Below, piece by piece: positions 61,813 to 64,000 of a DNA stretch of 64,000 nt. The notes below the pieces were generated by a model. It made no database searches and was not told the DNA's origin. It saw nothing but the letters and a program-made list of their open reading frames with translations. Origin of the DNA: Actinomycetales bacterium (GTDB taxonomy: Bacteria; Actinomycetota; Actinomycetes; Mycobacteriales; Micromonosporaceae); the NCBI GenBank assembly GCA_002919305.1, contig PKFB01000066.1, positions 62,001 to 126,000 of the forward strand. Direction: 5' to 3'. The stretch's first letter is position 1, and every line of letters begins with the position of its first letter. A program made the translations under genes and the position numbers.

Positions 61813-62385
61813 TCACCGCGTGTGATCAAGCAGCTCCGCGACCCGGTCCAGGGTCTGCCTGAGGTTGTCCTGCCCCGTCAGCTCGCGTGCCTCATCTACC
61901 GAGAGCCACCGCACCGGCGCGTTCGGATTCTCCGGGGTGGCCGCCTCAGGAGTGGCGGTCGCCAGCAGAAAACGCAGGTCGGCGTGCTCATGGGCCGGCT
62001 CACCCTTCCCCGCGGCGACCGGAACGATCACCACATGAAGCAGGCGAGCGTCCGGCCACGGGGCAAGATCATCCAGGCCGGTCTCCTCACGACCCTCCCG
62101 AAGTGCGATGCCCACCGGGTCGGTCTCCCCAGGGTCGGCGTGCCCGCCCACCTGTAGCCACGCCTGCTGCCGCTCATGCCACCGCAGCAGCACCCGGCGG
62201 GTGTCGGGGTGCATGATCACCGCTGAGGCGGTGACGTGCAGCGGCAGCGACCGGCGCCACGGGTCACCGGCGGCCACCAACGCGCGTACCCGCTCCAGAT
62301 CAGCGGCCTCCTGGGCCGTCCGAGGCTGGTAGCGCGCCAGCAGGTCAGTCAGTGAGATCGGGTCCTCGATGGTCGGTGTCGTCAC
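61813..62385 (-). CDS. NUDIX hydrolase
   Basis: 190 residues. The complete Nudix box is GGHADPGETDPVGIALREGREETGL (residues about 79-103), preceded by a helical N-terminal extension with RRSLPLHVTASAVIMHPDTRRVLL. It hydrolyses a nucleoside-diphosphate-linked compound; the substrate is not assignable. Single gene, 227 bases after which the plus-strand module begins in the opposite direction. Confidence 0.92.
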   Translation of the reverse strand: MTTPTIEDPISLTDLLARYQPRTAQEAADLERVRALVAAGDPWRRSLPLHVTASAVIMHPDTRRVLLRWHERQQAWLQVGGHADPGETDPVGIALREGREETGLDDLAPWPDARLLHVVIVPVAAGKGEPAHEHADLRFLLATATPEAATPENPNAPVRWLSVDEARELTGQDNLRQTLDRVAELLDHTR

Positions 62386-62539
62386 GGTCCCACCGTAGTC
62401 CGGCGCCGTCCGCCTTCCTTACATCGATGCCCATGCTCACACCCAACCCGGATTCTAATGACATCTAGACCAGATATGACTATGGGATAACCATGAACGC
62501 ATGGCAGCGCAGGAAACGCAGGCCGGATGTATCGGGATT

Positions 62540-62564
62540 ACTAGCTGGTCAGTGAACTAGTTGG
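62540..62564. repeat. Direct repeat ACTAGnTGG x2
   Basis: ACTAGCTGG (62540-62548) and ACTAGTTGG (62556-62564) with a seven-base spacer, in the promoter region of the Trypco1 gene; a candidate activator or repressor site. Confidence 0.35.
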
Positions 62565-62573
62565 GTGATGTGG

Positions 62574-62600
62574 CGTATACCCAGAGACGTATACCCAGAG
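62574..62600. repeat. Tandem direct repeat CGTATACCCAGAG x2
   Basis: Contiguous copies at 62574-62587 and 62588-62600, each containing GTATAC, ending 13 bases before the Trypco1 start codon. It overlaps the likely transcript start or leader. Confidence 0.5.
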
Positions 62601-62613
62601 GTCGGGAAAGGAC

Positions 62614-63039
62614 GTGAGGCCCGTGCGGTTACTGGTACCGCTGGGAGACGGTAACGACCAGCTCCTCGAAGTGGAGGTTGACGGCGCTGATCTAGGCGAG
62701 TCAGTGCAGCTGGCAGGGCGAGGCGGGAAGGGAATACGGGCGCCGTTCACGCTGGCATCGGCCGTCGACCGAGCGCTTCCCGTGCTCAACCTCCTGTCAG
62801 GAGGGTTACGCTCCATCGCTCACGCACCCGACGAAATCTGCGTACAACTCGGCCTGAAAATCGGCGGCGAAACCGGGCTGATCTTCACGAAGGGATCAGG
62901 CCAGGCAACGTTCACGGTGACACTGACCTGGCGTAAACCGGAAGCAGCCACGGGGGCAGGCTCGTGCTCCGCAAACGCGGCCGGAGAGGACGACGACCCC
63001 CAGTCAATCAGTGAGATGACTCAACCCGACCAGGAATGA
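62614..63039 (+). CDS. Trypco1-type (trypsin-co-occurring, CU044_2847-like) protein
   Basis: 141 residues from GTG 62614 (a GTG at 62623 is also usable; AAAGGA precedes). The pattern RLLVPLGDGNDQLLEVEVDG, then VDRALPVLNLLSGGLRSIAHAPDEICVQLGLKIGGETGLIFTKGSGQATFTVTLTW, matches my recollection of the small beta-rich Trypco1 domain encoded beside trypsin-like proteases. The C-terminal 30 residues are acidic and disordered. It lies 97 bases upstream of such a protease. In the literature it is a module of predicted bacterial conflict or effector systems. Confidence 0.78.
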   Translation: MRPVRLLVPLGDGNDQLLEVEVDGADLGESVQLAGRGGKGIRAPFTLASAVDRALPVLNLLSGGLRSIAHAPDEICVQLGLKIGGETGLIFTKGSGQATFTVTLTWRKPEAATGAGSCSANAAGEDDDPQSISEMTQPDQE

Positions 63040-63136
63040 TCGGTCACCTCCAATAAGCCGAAAATCCTCACCGAAACGATAGAGACGGTAGAAATAGCCA
63101 TCACGGACAGATACCCAAACGACGACGGAGTCGGCG

Positions 63137-64000
63137 GTGGCGAAAGGGCCGGAGGCAGGCATAGCCCGGGTTTTGAGGCTCTCGGACAGCGGTGATTGGC
63201 GACCAGTCGGGCTGGCCTTCGTCATCGCCGAGCGGCTACTGGTGACCTGTGCTCATGTCCTGAATAACGCGTGGGGACGTCAGGAACGGGATGCGTCCCC
63301 ACCGCCACCCGGGCCCACGGTGACGCTGGATTTCCCGTTCGGCGGCGCCCCAGGTGACCGGCCCGTACGCATAGCGACGGTTCAGCATTGGCTGCCCCAC
63401 GGGGAGGACGCGCTGGCCCCGGATGAAGCGCGAGACCGCTTCGATTTGACCGATATCGCCGTGTTGCGGCTTCAGGAGGAGCGCCCCGCCGGGGTACCGA
63501 TCCTCACGCTTGCCGACGACGCTCCGCGCGGCCCGGTCCTGTTATGGGGGCAGGTCCCAGAGCGTCCCCAGGGCGGGCTCGTCAAAGGAGAACTACTCGG
63601 TCGAGCGGATCATGCCCGGCTCCATGTCAATCAACGGAGCGAAGGCGTGTTCCGCGTCCAGCCTGGCTTCAGTGGCGGGCCAGCCTGGCACCCTGAGACC
63701 GGCCACGTGGTGGGGATCGTCCAGGCGGTGGGAGTCGGTCAGGAAGCCGTCGACGTGTTCGTCCTCAACAACGACCCGCTCCGGCGTCTTCTCCGCCACT
63801 CCGTCACCCCAGACCACGCTGTCTCCTCGGAGGAGCATGCCTACGTAACAGACATAACAGAACCGTCCCCTGCACCAACCCCGCCGGCAAGCCACATGGA
63901 CCGGTTGGATCGCACGGTGACGGTGCTGCATCTGGCCGGGCTGCGGTTAACCGCCGCTTCTTCTGCGCCCGACGCCTCCGGATTCGCGGGCCTGGACGCT
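63137..64000 (+). CDS. Trypsin-like serine protease, N-terminal part of a larger protein (cut by right edge)
   Basis: I translated this frame by hand: 288 codons, open to the window end, starting GTG 63137 with GGAG seven bases upstream. The catalytic triad is visible: His40 in LLVTCAHVLN, Asp106 in LTDIAVLRL, Ser179 in PGFSGGPAW. There is no signal peptide, so it acts in the cytoplasm. After about residue 220 comes a Pro/Ser-rich linker, then VTVLHLAGLRLTAA, which resembles the first strand of a calcineurin-like phosphoesterase (LHLSDLHF) but lacks the Asp. The remaining domains are outside the window. Confidence 0.88.
   Translation, partial: MAKGPEAGIARVLRLSDSGDWRPVGLAFVIAERLLVTCAHVLNNAWGRQERDASPPPPGPTVTLDFPFGGAPGDRPVRIATVQHWLPHGEDALAPDEARDRFDLTDIAVLRLQEERPAGVPILTLADDAPRGPVLLWGQVPERPQGGLVKGELLGRADHARLHVNQRSEGVFRVQPGFSGGPAWHPETGHVVGIVQAVGVGQEAVDVFVLNNDPLRRLLRHSVTPDHAVSSEEHAYVTDITEPSPAPTPPASHMDRLDRTVTVLHLAGLRLTAASSAPDASGFAGLDA

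Noticed and set aside
1..64000. tRNA and rRNA genes
   Set aside because: I scanned the intergenic regions for T-loop (GGTTCRANTCC-like) and rRNA-like sequences and found no convincing cloverleaf; a covariance search would be decisive.

Overview
The window is high-GC DNA from an actinomycete. Supporting signs are GTG starts with GGAGG-type ribosome sites, a SARP/AfsR-like regulator, an XRE-TPR regulator followed by a small protein, a dehydrogenase of the mycothiol-dependent formaldehyde type, an MhuD-like heme oxygenase, and secreted polysaccharidases with CBM2 domains. I cannot fix the genus. I recognised no rRNA, tRNA, IS element or CRISPR array.

Layout. 1-2152: a TetR gene cut by the left edge, two matching operators, and a decaying MFS pump with an SDR stub. 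2304-9364: an orphan SUKH-like gene, a DrrAB-type exporter, a large SARP/NB-ARC regulator and a stand-alone HslV-like peptidase. 9908-15598: mycothiol-type dehydrogenase, FkbM methyltransferase, an atypical radical SAM enzyme, small ORFs and a P450. 15670-19118: secreted GH43 arabinanase, XRE regulator and its small partner. 19629-25649: HAD hydrolase, then a probable cysteine-attenuated leader in front of an ABC importer, a flavoprotein and a 2x[4Fe-4S] ferredoxin, read here as an organosulfur locus. 26109-29086: LacI regulator, NmrA-like reductase, GNAT. 29480-34163: lutABC lactate oxidation genes and a divergent LacI regulator with a perfect TGAAACGTTTCA operator.

34541-40942 is a plant-polysaccharide block: GH74 xyloglucanase-CBM2 and GH3 glucosidase-CBM2 flank a secreted Asp/Ser/Lys/Asn repeat protein. 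41120-52483 is an exopolysaccharide locus, mostly one overlapping minus-strand operon: beta-propeller protein, hexapeptide acyltransferase, Wzz-like protein with a degenerate P-loop, GT2, O-antigen-ligase-like polymerase, flippase and sulfotransferase, with a TagA/WecB transferase and a kinase-like protein at its end. The sulfotransferase suggests a sulfated polymer.

53139-62385 holds acetate kinase, a phosphotransferase, an ABC-F protein with what looks like a complete translational attenuator (3-codon ORF plus SD-sequestering hairpin) and a divergent TetR with operator, a PIG-L deacetylase, an MhuD-like heme oxygenase, an ABC-2 exporter and a NUDIX hydrolase. The right edge (62614-64000) opens a Trypco1 plus trypsin-like protease module of the kind linked to bacterial conflict systems; it runs off the window.

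The most promising unexplained items are the ABC-F attenuator, the Trypco1/trypsin module, the sulfur-locus leader peptide, the low-complexity secreted protein and the CX8CX2C radical SAM protein.
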